Source: Bacteroidales bacterium
GTDB lineage: Bacteria; Bacteroidota; Bacteroidia; Bacteroidales; P3
DNA: 55,283 nt
Reading direction: 5' to 3'
Assembly (NCBI GenBank): GCA_009783885.1
Contig: WRCN01000013.1
Location: 1-55,283 of the forward strand
Part shown: piece after piece, positions 8,413-17,259 of the stretch
How the letters are laid out: each line of letters opens with the position of its first letter
How positions within the stretch are numbered: the first letter of the stretch is position 1
Translations under genes and position numbers: made by a program
Notes under the pieces: generated by a model
What the model saw: only the letters and a program-made list of their open reading frames with translations
The model's database searches: none
What the model was told of the DNA's origin: nothing

Positions 8413-9942
8413 ATGATTCGCGTTAGATTCGCCCCAAGTCCAACAGGCCCCCTACACATTGGCGGTGTTCGCACAGCCCTCTTCAACTATCTTTTTTCCA
8501 GAAAATATGGTGGACAATTTTTGCTTCGCATTGAAGATACAGACAGTTCTCGATTTGTGCCGGGTGCGGAAGAATACATTGTTGAAGCATTCAAATGGCT
8601 TGGTATCAAGTTTGATGAAGGTCCTCATGTTGGGGGAAATTTTGGCCCTTACCGCCAATCTGAACGAAAAACGATCTATCGAAAATATGTGGACGAACTT
8701 TTAGCCAAAGGTTTGGCATATTATGCTTTTGATACGCCTGAGGAATTAGACGTTATGCGCGCGCGCTTGGAAACTGAAAGATCGCAAAGTTTGCAGTACG
8801 ATGCTTCAACTCGTATGTCTATGAGAAATTCTCTAACCATGTCACACGATGAAGTGAAATTCCGCTTGGATGGCGGTGAACAATTTGTGGTTCGTATCAA
8901 AATTGAGCCTAATCAAACTGTTGTTGTGAATGATTTAATTCGTGGTGAGGTGGCTGTAAATTCAAGCCTTTTAGATGATAAAGTGCTTTGGAAATCGTCA
9001 GACGGATTGCCGACTTATCATCTTGCGAATATTGTGGATGACCACAAAATGCAGATCACGCACGTGATTCGTGGCGAAGAATGGTTGCCATCTGCGCCGT
9101 TGCACGTGTTGCTCTATCGCTATTTAGGTTGGGAAGATACAATGCCTAAATTTGCACATTTACCCCTTTTGCTGAAGCCCGATGGTAACGGCAAATTGAG
9201 CAAGCGCGATGGAGACAAACTTGGGTTTCCTGTATTTCCTTTAGAATGGACGGATCCGAAAACGCTTGAGGTTTCGTCGGGTTACCGCGAAATGGGTTAT
9301 TTTTCGGATGCAGTGATCAATATTCTTGCTCTTTTGGGTTGGAACGATGGGACGGAGCAAGAGATTTTTTCTTTAAACGAGTTGATTGAAAAATTCTCTC
9401 TCGACCGTGTAAGCAAGCACGGAGCAAAATTCGACGTACAAAAAGCCATTTGGTTTAATCATCAATATTTGATAAAAAAAAGTGCCGAAGAACTCACCGA
9501 TTTGTTTATTCCTTTTATGCACAGTCATGCAGCCGTACCGATTTTCAATCGTAAAACGTTGGAAAAAATTGTGAGTTTAGTTAAGGAACGTGTAAATTTT
9601 GTACACGAAATTTGGAATCAATCTTACTTCTTTTTCATTGCACCAACATCTTACGATGATACCGTTGTAAAAAAACGCTGGACACCTGAAATGCCTGCCA
9701 TTCTTGAAGATTTTTCAAAAATATTAGAGCAAGAAATTGATTTTTCCTCCGAACATTTAGAACAAGTCATCACAAATTTCATCAAATCCAACAATTACAA
9801 CATGGGACAAGTGATGAACTGCTTGCGCCTCTGCCTTGTTGGTGCTGCAATGGGTCCGCACCTCAACGACATTATAGCAATTATCGGAAAAGAGGAAACT
9901 TTGCAACGCATTCGCACAGCAATTGAAAAAATTAAAATTTAA
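8413..9942 (+). CDS. gltX: Glutamate-tRNA ligase
   Basis: 509 residues, the usual GluRS size. It charges tRNA-Glu with glutamate using ATP. The class I signature is at residues 8-14 ([15 protein letters not shown] motif) and the KMSKS equivalent KLSKRDG is near residue 261. The [11 protein letters not shown] and LALLGWNDG stretches are typical of bacterial GluRS. The C-terminal anticodon-binding helical domain is complete. A rho-independent terminator follows at 9962-9997. Confidence 0.97.
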   Translation: MIRVRFAPSPTGPLHIGGVRTALFNYLFSRKYGGQFLLRIEDTDSSRFVPGAEEYIVEAFKWLGIKFDEGPHVGGNFGPYRQSERKTIYRKYVDELLAKGLAYYAFDTPEELDVMRARLETERSQSLQYDASTRMSMRNSLTMSHDEVKFRLDGGEQFVVRIKIEPNQTVVVNDLIRGEVAVNSSLLDDKVLWKSSDGLPTYHLANIVDDHKMQITHVIRGEEWLPSAPLHVLLYRYLGWEDTMPKFAHLPLLLKPDGNGKLSKRDGDKLGFPVFPLEWTDPKTLEVSSGYREMGYFSDAVINILALLGWNDGTEQEIFSLNELIEKFSLDRVSKHGAKFDVQKAIWFNHQYLIKKSAEELTDLFIPFMHSHAAVPIFNRKTLEKIVSLVKERVNFVHEIWNQSYFFFIAPTSYDDTVVKKRWTPEMPAILEDFSKILEQEIDFSSEHLEQVITNFIKSNNYNMGQVMNCLRLCLVGAAMGPHLNDIIAIIGKEETLQRIRTAIEKIKI

Positions 9943-9961
9943 TTTGCTCAATCTTAACATT

Positions 9962-9997
9962 TCGCCAAAATTCAAGTCTGATTTTGGCGATTTTTTT
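9962..9997 (+). terminator. Rho-independent terminator of gltX
   Basis: A perfect 10 bp stem, tcgccaaaat (9962-9971) with attttggcga (9981-9990), 9 nt loop, followed by T7. Confidence 0.9.
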
Positions 9998-10015
9998 GTT
10001 TTTCGTATAATTTTG
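9982..10015 (+). promoter_or_regulatory. Promoter of the ORF6N gene
   Basis: TTTTG at 9982-9986 (inside the terminator's right arm), 21 bp, then TAATTTTG at 10008-10015. ATG 10046 follows 30 nt later, which excludes the longer frame starting at 9923. Confidence 0.6.
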
Positions 10016-10045
10016 CAGATTATTAATCAAAAAATTTCAAAATTT

Positions 10046-10603
10046 ATGAATGACTTAATCAAATTACCAGATGTGAATGACAAAATCATTTGCATCAGAA
10101 ATCAAAATGTTATCTTGGATAGCGATGTTGCCGAACTCTACGGTGTAGAAACTAAACGTATTAACGAAGCAGTAAAAAACAATCCTGAAAAATTCCCCGA
10201 AGGATACATTTTATCTGTGCAAAGTATTGAAAGACAAGAACTGGTCGAAATTTTCGACCGGTTCAACACTCTTAAACATTCGATAAGTACCAAGGCTTTC
10301 ACAGAAAGAGGTTTATATATGCTCGCCACAATTTTAAAAAGTCCGCAAGCCACACAAACCACCATCGCCATTATTGAAGCGTTTACAAAAATGCGCGAGG
10401 TGTCGCATGCTGTGGCCGAACTGATGCAAGATCACGAAAATATTGAGAAACAACAAACATTAATGGAAAAAGGTGGAGAATTTGTTGAAATGATTGTAGG
10501 AGATACTTTGGATAAAGTGGATACCGAAACAAGCTATGAACTTAATCTTGCTGCGTTTAAAATCAAACACACGGTGAAACGTAGTCGAAACCATAAAAAA
10601 TAA
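10046..10603 (+). CDS. ORF6N domain-containing protein
   Basis: 185 residues. The ORF6N domain fills residues 5-110 with the characteristic LDSDVAELYGVETKRINEAV, then FPEGYILSV and a TKAFTERGLYMLATILKS helix. These are KilA-N-related DNA-binding domains of phage and mobile-element origin, common as single chromosomal genes in Bacteroidota. The last residues (VKRSRNHKK) are encoded by a fragment of the dispersed repeat (gtgaaacgtagtcgaaacc, 10573-10591), so the original C-terminus may have been replaced. A frame upstream to 9923 exists but precedes the promoter. Confidence 0.85.
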   Translation: MNDLIKLPDVNDKIICIRNQNVILDSDVAELYGVETKRINEAVKNNPEKFPEGYILSVQSIERQELVEIFDRFNTLKHSISTKAFTERGLYMLATILKSPQATQTTIAIIEAFTKMREVSHAVAELMQDHENIEKQQTLMEKGGEFVEMIVGDTLDKVDTETSYELNLAAFKIKHTVKRSRNHKK

Positions 10604-10612
10604 GGGAAAAGC

Positions 10613-10645
10613 CCGTCCTGCCGAACTTGCGATTCGGCAGGACGG
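10613..10645. terminator. Strong GC-rich hairpin between convergent genes
   Basis: A perfect 13 bp stem (ccgtcctgccgaa at 10613-10625, ttcggcaggacgg at 10633-10645) with a 7 nt loop. On the minus strand it is followed by gcttttccc, giving a weak U-tract for the small ORF at 10676-10765; on the plus strand there is no U-tract. It may also be a repeat element. Confidence 0.6.
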
Positions 10646-10675
10646 ACCAACATCCTCTTGCAAAAGCAAAAAGGA

Positions 10676-10765
10676 TTACAACAATCCTTCAACAATAGCA
10701 AAACAAACCGTTGCAACCAAGAGTGTAACTTGCCATGTGGTAGGGTTTTTGATAGTTTTTTTCAT
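10676..10765 (-). CDS. Very small membrane peptide, resembling Bacteroidota smalltalk proteins
   Basis: A 29-residue frame from ATG 10765 to TAA: Lys-rich start, NPTTWQVTLLV, then one hydrophobic helix ending AIVEGLL. From memory, the KNPTTWQ-plus-helix pattern matches the small smalltalk family of Bacteroidales; this was not searched. It is followed by the hairpin at 10613-10645. No canonical promoter is evident, and function is unknown. Confidence 0.5.
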   Translation of the reverse strand: MKKTIKNPTTWQVTLLVATVCFAIVEGLL

Positions 10766-10891
10766 AATTTTCGATTTTTCAATTAATAATTCTTAACACC
10801 CTATATAACGCTCGAACTTCGATTTTCGTATATTTTTTTGCAAAAAAATGTCAAATTGTTAATAAATTGTCGAGTTATTAACAATTTTTTG

Positions 10892-10899
10892 TACCTTTG
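10892..10899 (+). promoter_or_regulatory. -7 element of the ClC gene
   Basis: TACCTTTG at 10892-10899, with TTG at 10867-10869 (22 bp spacing). It lies inside the long frame that begins at 10838 and so selects ATG 10913. Confidence 0.55.
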
Positions 10900-10912
10900 C
10901 AAAAAATTTCAG

Positions 10913-12691
10913 ATGCTAAAAAAAGCCCTGACATCTTTTCTTTGTTGGCGTGTTCGTCATATTTCGCAGCAAAATTTTATGTTGATTTTGGCAGTGGTAG
11001 TTGGTATTTTGGCTGGATTGGCTGCGATGGTTTTGAAAAATTTGGTATATTTTGTCGAACGTTTTGTTCGTTCATGGGTAACCACAGAAGACACAAATTA
11101 CGCTTATTTGATCCTACCTTTAATTGGAATTTTACTTACCGTGCTTTACGTCAAAAAAATTCAAAAAGAAAAAGACGATATCGGGCATGGCGTGAGTTTG
11201 GTATTACGTGGAATTTCCGTAGGTAAAGGAATTTTGAACAAAACCAAAACCTATTCATCAATGATTGCTTCGTCGCTCACGGTTGGTTTTGGTGGTTCTG
11301 TAGGTTTGGAAGCGCCCATCGTTCTTACAGGTTCAGCGATTGGTTCAAATTTGGGACAAACGTTGCGATTAGATTATCGCTCGTTAGTGCTTTTGATGGG
11401 ATGTGGCGCCACAGGCGCTGTTGCGGGAATTTTTCAAGCGCCGATTGCAGGCGTTGTGTTTGCACTCGAAGTGTTGATGCTCAATCTCACCATGGCTTCG
11501 CTTATACCGTTATTGATTTCGGCAATAACAGCAGCCTTGTTTGCTGCGGTTTTCATAGGTAAAGGTGTTGTTTTTTCATTTGATATTACACAAGGTTATA
11601 TGCTGAGTAATATTCCTTATTACATCCTCTTAGGCTTACTCGCAGGTGGTGTTTCCATTTATTTCACAAAAATGAATTTGTTTATTGAAACCAAACTTAA
11701 TAAATGGAAAAATATTTGGCAAAAAGCACTCGTGGGCGGATTAGTAGTGAGCGCCCTTATTTACTTTTTTCCACCTCTTTTCGGCGAAGGTTTTTTATTT
11801 CTCACAGAAATTATTCAGGGCAACGGCGATGCCTTGGCAAATAACAGTTTCTTTTACAGTCGCACCGATCAAACCTATTTATTTTTAGGATTTATTTTGC
11901 TGATTTTATTTTTCAAAATCATTGCAATGGCGTTCACCATAGGAAGTGGCGGGGTTGGCGGAATTTTTGCGCCATCACTATTTATGGGCGGGGTTACCGG
12001 ATTTTTCTTGGCTAGATTGCTCAACACTACATTTGGTTTGGAAATTTCGGAAGCCAATTTTGCCCTTGCGGGAATGGCTGGTGTGATGGGTGGTGTGATG
12101 CATGCGCCTCTCACAGCAATTTTTTTGATCGCAGAAATCACCGGCGGTTATAAATTGCTTGTTCCGCTTATGATTACGGCGACTTTGGCGTATTTGCTCA
12201 ACAAATATTTCCAACCGCGTTCGATTTACACGCAAGCCTTAGCAGCAAAAGGCGAATTACTCACACACGACAAAGATAAGGCCGCGCTAACGCAATTAAA
12301 CATTAACGATTTGATTGAAACCGATTTTGTTTCCATCCCACAAAATGGGACATTGCGTGATATTGTGGATGCTATTACACATTCCAATCGTAATATTTTT
12401 CCAGTGATAGATCGTGAAGGATACTATCTCGGTGTGGTGTCTTTAAACGATATTCGCGATATTATGTTCAAACCTGAATTGTACGACCAAATTAAAGTTT
12501 CGGATATTGTAAATCGTTCAGAAGACGAGGTTCAAATTGGAGATACGATGGAAAGCGTAGCGCAAAAATTCCGCATTTCGGAGTATTACAACATTGTTGT
12601 TTTGGATAAAGGCAAATATATTGGATTTTTATCGCGTGCTAATGTATTTTCTGCGTATCGAAAAATAATGAGTGATATGTCGGAAGAATAA
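10913..12691 (+). CDS. ClC-family chloride channel/transporter with C-terminal CBS pair
   Basis: 592 residues from ATG 10913. About eleven hydrophobic helices precede residue 440. The anion-pathway motifs are present: GSVGLEAPIV (GxExP, including the gating glutamate) and GGIFAPSLFMGG. Two CBS domains occupy roughly residues 460-590 (VSIPQNGTLRDIV; FPVIDREGYYLGVVSLNDI; IVVLDKGKYIGFLSRANV), likely a nucleotide-sensing regulatory module. The family exchanges Cl- for H+ or conducts Cl-. The frame extends upstream to 10838 but the promoter at 10892 argues for the chosen start. It is monocistronic: purB has its own promoter. Confidence 0.92.
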   Translation: MLKKALTSFLCWRVRHISQQNFMLILAVVVGILAGLAAMVLKNLVYFVERFVRSWVTTEDTNYAYLILPLIGILLTVLYVKKIQKEKDDIGHGVSLVLRGISVGKGILNKTKTYSSMIASSLTVGFGGSVGLEAPIVLTGSAIGSNLGQTLRLDYRSLVLLMGCGATGAVAGIFQAPIAGVVFALEVLMLNLTMASLIPLLISAITAALFAAVFIGKGVVFSFDITQGYMLSNIPYYILLGLLAGGVSIYFTKMNLFIETKLNKWKNIWQKALVGGLVVSALIYFFPPLFGEGFLFLTEIIQGNGDALANNSFFYSRTDQTYLFLGFILLILFFKIIAMAFTIGSGGVGGIFAPSLFMGGVTGFFLARLLNTTFGLEISEANFALAGMAGVMGGVMHAPLTAIFLIAEITGGYKLLVPLMITATLAYLLNKYFQPRSIYTQALAAKGELLTHDKDKAALTQLNINDLIETDFVSIPQNGTLRDIVDAITHSNRNIFPVIDREGYYLGVVSLNDIRDIMFKPELYDQIKVSDIVNRSEDEVQIGDTMESVAQKFRISEYYNIVVLDKGKYIGFLSRANVFSAYRKIMSDMSEE

Positions 12692-12757
12692 GAGTTATGA
12701 ATGATGGATTATAGGTTATGAGTGCGATTTTGCAAAGTAACTTATAATTCATAACTC
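12692..12757. repeat. AT-rich inverted repeat after the ClC gene
   Basis: gagttatgaat (12692-12702) and attcataactc (12747-12757) form an 11 bp perfect inverted pair with related words between. No long T-tract. A possible transcript-end hairpin. Confidence 0.5.
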
Positions 12758-12778
12758 ATAATTAACTTCGTTGAGGGC

Positions 12779-12809
12779 TTGCGCCGTTCATAACTTTTTC
12801 GTATCTTTG
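12779..12809 (+). promoter_or_regulatory. purB promoter
   Basis: TTG 12779-12781, 20 bp, TATCTTTG 12802-12809; ATG follows after 8 nt. Confidence 0.65.
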
Positions 12810-12817
12810 CAAAAAAA

Positions 12818-14161
12818 ATGTTGACAAACCTAACCGCAATTTCTCCGATAGATGGTCGCTATCGCTCTCAAGTTGAGCCATTAGCATCATTTTTCTCCGA
12901 ACACGCACTAATTCGCTATCGTGTTTTAGTGGAAATAGAATATTTTATTGCCTTGACAGAGCTTCCGTTACCGCAATTAAAAACGTTTCCAGAAAGCGCA
13001 AAGCCTCTTTTGCGCAAACTTTACGATGATTTTTCTTCGCAAGATGCGCAAGCGATAAAAGATCTTGAAAAAGTTACCAATCACGATGTAAAAGCCGTTG
13101 AGTATTTTATAAAAAATGCGTTTGATGCCTTGAGTTTAGAGGTGTTCAAAGAGTTTGTGCATTTTGGTTTAACATCGCAAGACATCAACAACACCGCCCA
13201 ACCGATGATGTTGCGTGATGCTTTGGAACATGTGATATTCCCAACGTTGAACTCGCTCATTTTAGATTTAAAAACTGGAGTTGAACACTGGAAAAATATT
13301 CCGATGTTAGCTAAAACTCATGGGCAACCCGCATCTCCAACACTTTTAGGAAAAGAAGTCCAAGTTTTTGTTGAACGATTGGACACGCAAATCGCATTGT
13401 TCAAAACCATTCCGTATTCTGCAAAATTCGGCGGTGCGACCGGCAATTTCAACGCTCATCATGTCGCTTATCCAACTATAGATTGGGTGAAATTCGCCAA
13501 TCATTTTGTAACTGATATTTTGGAACTTCATCGCTCACAAACTACGACGCAAATCGAGCATTACGACAATATTGCCGCAATGTTCGACAACCTCAAACGG
13601 ATTAACACAATCTTGTTGGATTTCAGTCGTGATATATGGACGTATATTTCCATGGATTATTTCAAACAGCGCATCAAAGAAGGCGAAATCGGTTCTTCGG
13701 CGATGCCACACAAAGTAAATCCGATTGATTTTGAAAATGCTGAAGGTAATATCGGATTGGCGAATGCGATGTTTGAACATCTTTCTGCAAAACTCCCTGT
13801 GTCGCGATTACAGAGAGATTTAACGGATTCTACCGTATTTAGAAATATGGGTGTTCCCGTTGCACACATGATGATTGCTTTAAATTCTTTGCGAAAAGGA
13901 TTTGCAAAATTACAACTTAATGAACCTGCTATAAAGCATGATTTAAGCCAAAATTGGGCTGTTGTTGCCGAAGCTATTCAAACCATTTTGCGCAGAGAAA
14001 ATTATCCAAACCCTTACGAAAGTCTTAAAAATCTCACACGTACCAACGAAAAAATTGATGCCGTTTCAATTGCAAAGTTTATCGAAACGCTTGATGTTTC
14101 TGAGAAAATCAAAGCGGAATTAAAAAATATTACACCGGAAAACTATACAGGAATTTTGTAA
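12818..14161 (+). CDS. purB: Adenylosuccinate lyase
   Basis: 447 residues, of the E. coli PurB type. It catalyses two fumarate eliminations in purine synthesis (SAICAR to AICAR; adenylosuccinate to AMP). The superfamily signature loop is GSSAMPHKVNPIDFENAEGN around residues 288-307, and the TSQDINNTA and KTHGQPASPT stretches contain the general acid/base region. Start ATG 12818 lies 8 nt after the -7 element. A small membrane-protein frame begins 13 nt after the stop. Confidence 0.96.
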   Translation: MLTNLTAISPIDGRYRSQVEPLASFFSEHALIRYRVLVEIEYFIALTELPLPQLKTFPESAKPLLRKLYDDFSSQDAQAIKDLEKVTNHDVKAVEYFIKNAFDALSLEVFKEFVHFGLTSQDINNTAQPMMLRDALEHVIFPTLNSLILDLKTGVEHWKNIPMLAKTHGQPASPTLLGKEVQVFVERLDTQIALFKTIPYSAKFGGATGNFNAHHVAYPTIDWVKFANHFVTDILELHRSQTTTQIEHYDNIAAMFDNLKRINTILLDFSRDIWTYISMDYFKQRIKEGEIGSSAMPHKVNPIDFENAEGNIGLANAMFEHLSAKLPVSRLQRDLTDSTVFRNMGVPVAHMMIALNSLRKGFAKLQLNEPAIKHDLSQNWAVVAEAIQTILRRENYPNPYESLKNLTRTNEKIDAVSIAKFIETLDVSEKIKAELKNITPENYTGIL

Positions 14162-14173
14162 AACAAAAATTCA

Positions 14174-14353
14174 ATGAAAAAACACAACATTCCAACTTTA
14201 ATCGGGCTTTTTGCATTAGCAATAAGTATCGTATTAAATCGCTTTTTCAACACTCCTATTGCTAATTTTTTCTCTGGCTTTTGTACTGCAATTGGACTTA
14301 CCGGAATTTTTTACGGATTATGGTTGAGTCGTAAAGAGAAGTCGAAGAAATAA
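14174..14353 (+). CDS. Small two-helix membrane protein
   Basis: A 59-residue frame from ATG 14174 to TAA 14353, 12 nt after purB. Two hydrophobic stretches (IPTLIGLFALAISIVL and FFSGFCTAIGLTGIFYGLWL) and a basic tail (SRKEKSKK). This predicts an inner-membrane protein with both ends probably cytoplasmic. No family recognised; likely co-transcribed with purB. Confidence 0.6.
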   Translation: MKKHNIPTLIGLFALAISIVLNRFFNTPIANFFSGFCTAIGLTGIFYGLWLSRKEKSKK

Positions 14354-14400
14354 AAAACCTGTTCGGAACAAAACATCAAATGTTAAAAAGTGTTAAAAAT

Positions 14401-14431
14401 TTGGTTAGTTGAAAAAATTGTTGTAATTTTG
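14401..14431 (+). promoter_or_regulatory. Promoter of the small-protein/gcvT operon
   Basis: TTG 14401-14403, 20 bp, TAATTTTG 14424-14431; ATG 14451 is 19 nt downstream. Confidence 0.65.
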
Positions 14432-14450
14432 TAATATCAAAATTATAAAA

Positions 14451-14642
14451 ATGAAATCAGAAGTTGGAAAAATCCTTATAGACTTAGGAAAACTAGTGTT
14501 TGCAGGGGTTGTTTTGGCAGGATTCATGAAGGAAAATGTTTCACCGTGGCTGTTGTTAAGTGTTGGTGGGTCTGTAACTGCAATGGCTATTGCAATCGAA
14601 TTATATATCCTTTGGCTAGATAAAATAAAAATAAAACAATAA
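14451..14642 (+). CDS. Small membrane protein (DUF6722-like)
   Basis: 63 residues with an amphipathic start (KSEVGKILIDLGKLVFAGVV) leading into two hydrophobic helices and a basic C-terminus (LDKIKIKQ). From memory it resembles the Bacteroidales DUF6722 proteins; not searched. It has its own promoter and is followed 4 nt later by a 32-residue membrane peptide and then gcvT, forming a tight operon. Function unknown. Confidence 0.7.
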   Translation: MKSEVGKILIDLGKLVFAGVVLAGFMKENVSPWLLLSVGGSVTAMAIAIELYILWLDKIKIKQ

Positions 14643-14646
14643 GGCT

Positions 14647-14745
14647 ATGGAAGTAATCTATTTATTTATCGCTGTTGGCGTATTCGCCATTGGAGCCGGA
14701 ATTTGGGCTTTTTTTGACAACAGAAAACATAAAGCGACAAACTAA
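14647..14745 (+). CDS. 32-residue single-helix membrane peptide
   Basis: Frame ATG 14647 to TAA 14745: a single hydrophobic helix ([21 protein letters not shown]) and a basic tail (DNRKHKATN). It sits 4 nt after the previous gene and 7 nt before gcvT, so it is almost certainly on the same mRNA. The layout resembles small assembly or regulatory membrane peptides, but no family is recognised. Confidence 0.6.
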   Translation: MEVIYLFIAVGVFAIGAGIWAFFDNRKHKATN

Positions 14746-14752
14746 GGCAACT

Positions 14753-15850
14753 ATGAAACAAACCCCTTTCACACAAAACCACATCGATTTAGGTGCAAAA
14801 ATGGTCGAATTTTCAGGCTACAACATGCCTGTGCAATACAGCGGACTTGTTGATGAACACTTGACCGTGCGCAATACCATTGGCGTGTTCGACGTATCAC
14901 ACATGGGCGAATTTTGGGCAAAAGGTCCAAAAGCGCTCGAGTTTATGCAACGTGTTACAACCAATGATGTGTCTGCGCTTACAGACGGACAGGTGCAATA
15001 TACGTGCATTCCAAACGGAAACGGCGGAATTGTAGACGATATGCTTGTGTATCGCTTTAAAGCCGACGAATATTTTATGGTTCCAAATGCTGCGAATATC
15101 GAAAAAGATTTTGCATATATGAGCGCAATCGCCAAAGAAATGGATTTGGAAATCGGCAAAGATTTTTACAATGCTTCTGACGAATACGCGCAACTTGCTG
15201 TACAAGGCCCTTTAGCATTGCAAGCTATGCAAAAATTAACGACAGAAAATGTCGTTGATATGAAGTATTATACGTTCAAAGTACTTGAATTTGCAGGCGT
15301 TCCCAATGTTATTTTTTCGATTACAGGTTACACCGGATCGGGCGGTTGCGAAATTTATTGCAACAAACAAGATGCACAAACGATTTGGAAAGCGGTCTTC
15401 GAAGCTGGTGTGGAATTTGGCATAAAACCTGCCGGTTTGGGCGCACGCGATACATTGCGCTTAGAAATGGGATTTTGTTTGTATGGTCATGAAATTGACG
15501 ACACGATTTCGCCGATTGAAGCCGGTTTGGGTTGGATTACAAAATTTGTTGATAATAAACCTTTCATCGACCGCGAAAAAATGGAACAACTCAAAGCCGA
15601 AGGTGTGAAACGCAAATTAGTTGGCTTTGAATTATTGGATAAAGGTATTCCGCGCCAAGGCTACGAAATTTGTGATGCCGACGGAAATGTAATTGGTCAC
15701 GTTTGCTCGGGAACGCAGGCTCCATCACTCAACAAAGCGATCGGAACAGGTTATGTTCCACCTGCATTTTCGAAAACCGATACCGAAATTTTTATAAAAG
15801 TTCGCGATAAATTGCTAAAAGCAAAAGTAGTGAAAATGCCGTTTAAATAA
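14753..15850 (+). CDS. gcvT: Aminomethyltransferase (glycine cleavage system T protein)
   Basis: 365 residues. In the glycine cleavage system it transfers the methylene group from the lipoyl arm of GcvH to tetrahydrofolate, releasing ammonia. GcvT motifs are clear: [10 protein letters not shown] near residue 46, a [19 protein letters not shown] block, [12 protein letters not shown], and [23 protein letters not shown], followed by the C-terminal barrel. ATG 14753 is preferred over a frame start at 14675 that would overlap the preceding small gene. No glycine riboswitch is seen. The other gcv genes are not in the window. Confidence 0.95.
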   Translation: MKQTPFTQNHIDLGAKMVEFSGYNMPVQYSGLVDEHLTVRNTIGVFDVSHMGEFWAKGPKALEFMQRVTTNDVSALTDGQVQYTCIPNGNGGIVDDMLVYRFKADEYFMVPNAANIEKDFAYMSAIAKEMDLEIGKDFYNASDEYAQLAVQGPLALQAMQKLTTENVVDMKYYTFKVLEFAGVPNVIFSITGYTGSGGCEIYCNKQDAQTIWKAVFEAGVEFGIKPAGLGARDTLRLEMGFCLYGHEIDDTISPIEAGLGWITKFVDNKPFIDREKMEQLKAEGVKRKLVGFELLDKGIPRQGYEICDADGNVIGHVCSGTQAPSLNKAIGTGYVPPAFSKTDTEIFIKVRDKLLKAKVVKMPFK

Positions 15851-15921
15851 AATTAAATTTATGGTTGCCGGTACAGGTTTTATTTTAGACAAAATCGACT
15901 GTTTAAAACCAAATAAATGTA

Positions 15922-16595
15922 TTGAAATCAACTTTTTTCATGCGCTACTATTCGCCTGATAAAAGTGATAATCCCGAGTTGTTGGGCAAAAATTATTTAC
16001 AAATCGGTCGGCACACTTTAAAACGCTTAAAACCGCTTTTTACGGACGATCCGTTTCTTTATACCAATCCGATACGAACCGTAAGTGTGGAGTTTTTATC
16101 AACCACGCAGAATAATCAACGGTTTTTAGATTTTGCGACGAAGCCGGAGTATCAAGAATATTTTGACGAAGAAACACGACAAACGTTTAAAGGGTTTTAT
16201 GAACAATTACAAAGTCGTTTGGGTGAATTTGTCTTCTTATTTAATACGCCCGTTTCCATCGAGCAATTAGATACCATTTATGAGTATCCGAAAAACTTGG
16301 AATCATTATTAATGAAGGATGTGGAAGTACAACCGAGCAATTTTTATTAGCTGCCAAACAAAGCAAAAAAGTAAAGTTATTTGGGACGACCACATTTGGG
16401 GCATTAGACGTATCGAATATGTATTCTCTCAATTCACCCTGTGAGGAATTTCAGCTTTGGTATGGTTTATCGCGAAGTATGCGAATCCCTGGTATGGTTA
16501 TTGATGACATTGGATTACAACCAGATTTTCATTTAGACAAAACTATTCCGCAACATAAATGGGTAGAGTTTGTAAATGAAATATTGAATCATTGA
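15922..16595 (+). pseudogene. Decayed S41-family (tail-specific-like) protease
   Basis: Two frames together read like the C-terminal half of a Bacteroidota S41 peptidase: FLYTNPIRTVSVEFLST in the first and NEGCGSTTEQFLLAAKQSKK (with the nucleophile-type Ser) plus LFGTTTFGALDVSNM in the second. The frame changes at the A5 run 16291-16295; one more A would join the frames as YPKKLGIIINEG. The 5' half (signal, PDZ region) is missing, and the strand normally reading like LIDLRxNGGG before the LYTNPIR block is absent, so there are a truncation, an internal deletion and a frameshift. The first frame begins with TTG. It is flanked by gcvT and a two-component system with which no relation is visible. 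Confidence 0.8.
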
Positions 16596-16632
16596 TGCAA
16601 AATAGCGGAGATGCAAATTCTGATAGTGCTCC

Positions 16633-17259
16633 CTACACTAATTTTTCTTCTATCGCCATTCGCACCAACTGGGCAGTATTTTGTACTTGTAATTTTAACA
16701 CTAAATTTTTACGATAGCCTTTCACAGTTTGTTCGGCGAGGCACATTTTGTCAGCAATTTCAGCGTTGGGGAGTCCATCAACAATCAGTTTCAATAGTTC
16801 GCGTTCACGTCCGGTAAGGACGATACGTTTATGGGTATTTTTCTTAAACAGATTTTCTACTGTGCTGCATAAAAAACGTCTGCCTAAAGCAACAAAATGA
16901 ATGCCATCTAATATTTCTTCCGATGTCGCATTTTTTAGCACATACCCTAATGCGCCTCCATCTAAAGCCCTTGTGATAACAGCCATTTCGGCATACGAGG
17001 TTAGCATCAGAATTTTCAACGAAGGATATTGCTTGCATAGCTCTGTACAAAAATTGCAACCATCGCCATCGGGCAAACCAACATCAAGTATCAATACGTC
17101 CGGCAGTTTGTGCTCAAGTAGCGCACGACAATCGGCCACGCTATATCCAATATCCGTAACATGAGCTATTCCCGAATGATTAATGAGGTGTTGCAACCCT
17201 TCGAGTAAAACTTTGTGATCGTCAATAATCATGACGTTAATCAATTTTTCATCGCTCAT
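16633..17259 (-). CDS. NarL/LuxR-family response regulator
   Basis: 208 residues. The receiver domain (about 8-125) has acidic pair D13-D14 and phospho-acceptor Asp59 in LILDVGLPDGDG. The LuxR-type HTH (about 145-208) contains LTGRERELLKLIVDGLPNAEIA and LAEQTVKGYRKNL. The gene starts inside the stop of the upstream kinase (ATGA overlap), so the pair is translationally coupled and very likely cognate. Targets are not known; the divergent envelope operon at 19419, with its 23 bp tandem repeat, is the obvious candidate. Confidence 0.93.
   Translation of the reverse strand: MSDEKLINVMIIDDHKVLLEGLQHLINHSGIAHVTDIGYSVADCRALLEHKLPDVLILDVGLPDGDGCNFCTELCKQYPSLKILMLTSYAEMAVITRALDGGALGYVLKNATSEEILDGIHFVALGRRFLCSTVENLFKKNTHKRIVLTGRERELLKLIVDGLPNAEIADKMCLAEQTVKGYRKNLVLKLQVQNTAQLVRMAIEEKLV

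Noticed and set aside
9923..10045. N-terminal extension of the ORF6N gene
   Set aside because: It begins inside gltX and crosses the gltX terminator and the gene's own promoter.
10838..10912. N-terminal extension of the ClC protein
   Set aside because: The promoter -7 element lies within it, so it would not be transcribed from that promoter.
14451..14760. Glycine riboswitch before gcvT
   Set aside because: The upstream space is filled by two small genes and no glycine-aptamer-like pairing was found.
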